NCBI GenBank assembly: GCA_944323155.1
Contig: CALURL010000012.1
Coordinates: forward strand, 1 to 64,000
Source: Candidatus Gastranaerophilales bacterium
Lineage (GTDB): Bacteria > Cyanobacteriota > Vampirovibrionia > Gastranaerophilales > Gastranaerophilaceae
Length of the DNA stretch: 64,000 nucleotides
Direction: 5' to 3'
Made by a program: the position numbers and the translations under genes. Within the stretch, counting starts at the first letter, position 1; each line of letters begins with the position of its first letter. Under the pieces are notes generated by a model. That model was not told where the DNA came from, did not search any database, and saw only the letters and a program-made list of their open reading frames with translations. This document shows positions 61,932-64,000 of this stretch, piece after piece.

Positions 61932-62159
61932 ATGCTAACAACTGAAAATATTTTTTTATCTTGCGATGATATCGCTAAATTACTAACAATCAAGGTTAGT
62001 ACTATATATGCTTGGATCCATTTTGAACAGCTTCCAAAAGGCATATATGTGAAATTGGGTCGTAAACCAATATTTTTTAAAGAGAAAGTTATTAATTGGA
62101 TAATGTCCGGTGCAAATCTCAATCCCAAAGTTAAAAAAGGAAATAGAAAAAATGTATAA
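61932..62159 (+). CDS. AlpA/excisionase-type HTH protein
   Basis: A 75-residue MerR-like winged-helix protein (LSCDDIAKLLTIKVSTIYAW, then LPKGIYVKLGRKPIFFKE), typical of phage excisionases and AlpA regulators of satellite elements. AAAGGAAAG precedes the ATG. It sits just upstream of the replication genes and may control excision or activate them. Confidence 0.78.
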   Translation: MLTTENIFLSCDDIAKLLTIKVSTIYAWIHFEQLPKGIYVKLGRKPIFFKEKVINWIMSGANLNPKVKKGNRKNV

Positions 62160-62283
62160 AAATTTCAAACTAAATTGGCAAGGGAAAAGTGTTGTTGCAT
62201 TACATTTAATGAATTTTATAAAAAAGAGAATTAATTCTCAAAATAAAGAAAAGAAAGGAAAGAAAAATGAACTTAAATTATGA
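62152..62283 (+). CDS. Small basic 43-residue ORF
   Basis: Starts inside the end of the AlpA-type gene (8-bp overlap) behind AAGGAAAT and ends inside the primase gene start. The product is very basic (NFIKKRINSQNKEKKGKK). It is possibly a coupling leader for the primase gene; it could also be fortuitous, since the region is only A-rich. Confidence 0.3.
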   Translation: MYKNFKLNWQGKSVVALHLMNFIKKRINSQNKEKKGKKNELKL

Positions 62284-63283
62284 AAATATTCCTGCTCAAA
62301 TGCGGAAAGCTCCTTGTGTACTTACTAAAAATAAAATTCCAATGAATTTTAAAACAGGAAAACCTGCAAGTTTTAAAGATACTCAGAACCAGATTTGTTT
62401 TGAAGAAGCTATAAGAATAGCCGCAGAAAAAAATTTTGAAATAGGACTAGTATTGCTTGAAGAAAACAACTTGACCTGTATTGATATGGATAATTGTGTT
62501 GCTGATATGGTGAAAATAGCACCGGAAGCAATGAAAATTATTGAACATCTAAACAGTTATACTGAATTCTCAAAAAGTGGAAAGGGAATACATATTTTTG
62601 TTTTAGGTAAGAAAACTCAAGATAAAACTTACAATAAAGATTTAAAATGGTGTAAATGTTTAGAAATTTATGACAAAGATAAGCAAATAGTAATAACTGG
62701 GAATGTACTTCCTGGTTATGAGAAATTAATGGAAAGACCAGATGAGTTAAAGTCAATTGAATTGCAATATTTTGCACCAAAAAAGAATGATGATTATTCA
62801 ATACCTGATAAAGAAATGTCTGATGAAGAATTTATCAAAATAGGACTTAAAAGAGATAAAGTGTTTAGGGAATATTACAACGGTGCAAGAAAAAATAATG
62901 ATGAGAGCAGAGATGACTTTGCTCTAATTGGTAAATGTATGTACTGGGCAAATAACAATACTGCTGTTGCATTAGAAACTTTTTTTCAGAGCCCTCATGT
63001 TCAGCAAAAAGATCCTATACACGTAAAAAAAATTCACCGAGGTCCATATATCTCAAGTATCATAAATAAATTTATCGGTAATAAAACAGCACGAGATGAT
63101 CGGAAATTTTTAACTAAGGATTTTATTGAAAATAAAAATAAAATTTTAATGCAACTTCAAAAATTAAAACCTGAAACATTTGATTTTACAGATGTTGGAA
63201 ATGCAGAATTATTTAATAAAGTGTACGGTGATAGATTACTGTACAATATAACTTCGAAAGGATGGATGTATTATGGAAAATAA
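62267..63283 (+). CDS. Primase-polymerase (AEP-like) of the mobile element
   Basis: A 338-residue protein with archaeo-eukaryotic primase-type motifs: TCIDMDNCV (DxD metal motif), FSKSGKGIHIFVLG (SxGxxxH) and LEIYDKDKQIVITG. The C-terminal part (residues 200-330) resembles the PriCT-type linker found before D5 helicases. It ends inside the helicase gene (11-bp overlap), so the pair would form a two-gene version of the usual fused primase-helicase. It replicates the element. Confidence 0.75.
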   Translation: MNLNYENIPAQMRKAPCVLTKNKIPMNFKTGKPASFKDTQNQICFEEAIRIAAEKNFEIGLVLLEENNLTCIDMDNCVADMVKIAPEAMKIIEHLNSYTEFSKSGKGIHIFVLGKKTQDKTYNKDLKWCKCLEIYDKDKQIVITGNVLPGYEKLMERPDELKSIELQYFAPKKNDDYSIPDKEMSDEEFIKIGLKRDKVFREYYNGARKNNDESRDDFALIGKCMYWANNNTAVALETFFQSPHVQQKDPIHVKKIHRGPYISSIINKFIGNKTARDDRKFLTKDFIENKNKILMQLQKLKPETFDFTDVGNAELFNKVYGDRLLYNITSKGWMYYGK

Positions 63284-64000
63284 AAGATGGATTTTAGAAG
63301 ATGGAAATCAGCAAGCAGAACTGAAAGCTCAAGAACTTCAACAATGCTTACAAGAATATGCGAGCATTAATGTTGAAGATGAAAATCAGCAATTTTTTAA
63401 GAATATAAAACATCTTGGTTCAAATCAGAGACGTAAAGCTATGCTAAAAGATGCGGAAAGTAGAAATTACAAATCTGAAATGGATTTTGATAAAGATAAC
63501 TATTTATATAACTGTTATAATGGCACATTAAATCTTAACACTTTTCAGTTACAGCAACATAATCCACAGGATTTTATTACAAAAATAAGTCCTGTTGTCT
63601 TTAACAAAAATGCAAAATCAGTTGAATTTATGGATTTTATAAAGGCAATTACTTGTGACGATGATGAACTTGCTCGATTCCTTCAAAAAATCTTGGGGTT
63701 AAGTCTAAGTGGCAATATTTATGAAGAATGTTTTTTCATATTTTATGGTCCAAGAGGTAGAAATGGTAAAAGTACATTAATAGAGACAATTTCATATTTA
63801 CATGGTGGTTCAAGTGGATATTCAATTCAAACTGCTGCAGAAACTTTTGCTTTTTCTCCATATAAAAACAGTCGTATAGCTAGTGGAGATATTGCAAGAA
63901 TGACCAAATATAGATTCATAAGCACAACAGAACTTCCAGCAGGACTTAATATGGATACCTCCTTATTAAAAAGTTTAACAGGGGGTGATACAATCGTTGC
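63273..64000 (+). CDS. D5/P4-type SF3 helicase (partial, runs off the window)
   Basis: ATG 63273 overlaps the primase stop. About 242 residues are visible: the D5_N region (NCYNGTLNLNTFQLQQHNPQ), then the P-loop FYGPRGRNGKSTLIE and the start of the SF3 core (STTELPAGLNM, LLKSLTGGDTIV). This is the replicative helicase of phage satellites and plasmids. In relatives it is often fused to the primase. A single base less in the A-run before the junction would fuse them here (YYGNKRWILED), so a split or frameshift is possible. Confidence 0.8.
   Translation, partial: MENKRWILEDGNQQAELKAQELQQCLQEYASINVEDENQQFFKNIKHLGSNQRRKAMLKDAESRNYKSEMDFDKDNYLYNCYNGTLNLNTFQLQQHNPQDFITKISPVVFNKNAKSVEFMDFIKAITCDDDELARFLQKILGLSLSGNIYEECFFIFYGPRGRNGKSTLIETISYLHGGSSGYSIQTAAETFAFSPYKNSRIASGDIARMTKYRFISTTELPAGLNMDTSLLKSLTGGDTIV

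Overview
The window is AT-rich chromosomal DNA from a bacterium that I place, with moderate confidence, in the non-photosynthetic cyanobacterial class Vampirovibrionia/Melainabacteria (Gastranaerophilales-like gut bacteria). The main lineage marker is an LdpA homologue (45759-46730), an iron-sulfur protein otherwise known from the cyanobacterial clock. Supporting signs are the low GC content, a pilin-type N-terminus on a secreted protein, and several lineage-type proteins that share a short N-terminal [VI][NS]F-x motif. No photosynthesis gene is visible.

Layout. 0.4-3.4 kb: rpoD and dnaG (minus). 3.5-10.9 kb: a receiver/kinase hybrid, a repeat-filled intergenic region that hides a candidate type I toxin-antitoxin locus (5.33-5.60 kb), lepA, two DNA-binding-only LuxR-type regulators, an XRE regulator, tdk and a TrmB-type regulator. 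11-20 kb: XRE plus a divergent small protein, a Xer recombinase, a secreted TPR protein, ferritin, a PRTase-like protein, a GNAT enzyme, a membrane protein, a DtxR/MntR-type regulator and a HAD phosphatase. 20-32 kb: an alpha/alpha-barrel protein with a secreted partner, a PHP phosphoesterase, a GH77-like enzyme, a GAF-GGDEF-HD-GYP protein, a zinc-ribbon protein and a pilin-like surface protein with YadA-type head repeats and an S74-type C-terminus. 32-45 kb: hisS, aroB-aroK, a DciA-like protein, nrnA, a YihY/BrkB membrane protein, rseP, speE, an EF-hand/calpain-like/LysM-like protein, a HIT protein and a beta-lactamase-fold hydrolase. 45-57 kb: ldpA, a DRE-TIM aldolase, clpB, an XRE regulator, an acyl-ACP thioesterase, prs, a histidine kinase plus a two-receiver regulator, an Hsp20-like membrane protein and small proteins.

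From about 57.33 kb to the right edge lies an integrated mobile element. A 44-bp 3' half of a tRNA-Ile(GAT) gene marks its left junction. It is followed by a RhuM-Fic protein, a DUF4917/SIR2-like gene, a tyrosine integrase, an XRE repressor with an operator pair, an AlpA-type regulator, an archaeo-eukaryotic-type primase and a D5/P4-type SF3 helicase that runs off the window. Its right end lies outside the window.

Most notable signals: (1) two G10 tracts near the starts of two large secreted or surface-type genes, each leaving the gene out of frame by one base, as in slipped-strand phase variation; (2) a candidate type I toxin-antitoxin locus with convergent promoters, a 22-residue hydrophobic peptide, an antisense RNA with its own terminator-like hairpin, and a 5'-3' end pairing of the toxin mRNA; (3) at least a dozen genes whose -10 box ends 6 nt before the ATG, implying common leaderless transcription; (4) mosaics of palindromic repeats confined to the left 36 kb; (5) the tRNA-Ile element. 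Two A-tract frameshifts inside the element, together with the two G tracts, are all cured by adding one base. Under-called homopolymers are therefore a competing explanation that must be excluded.
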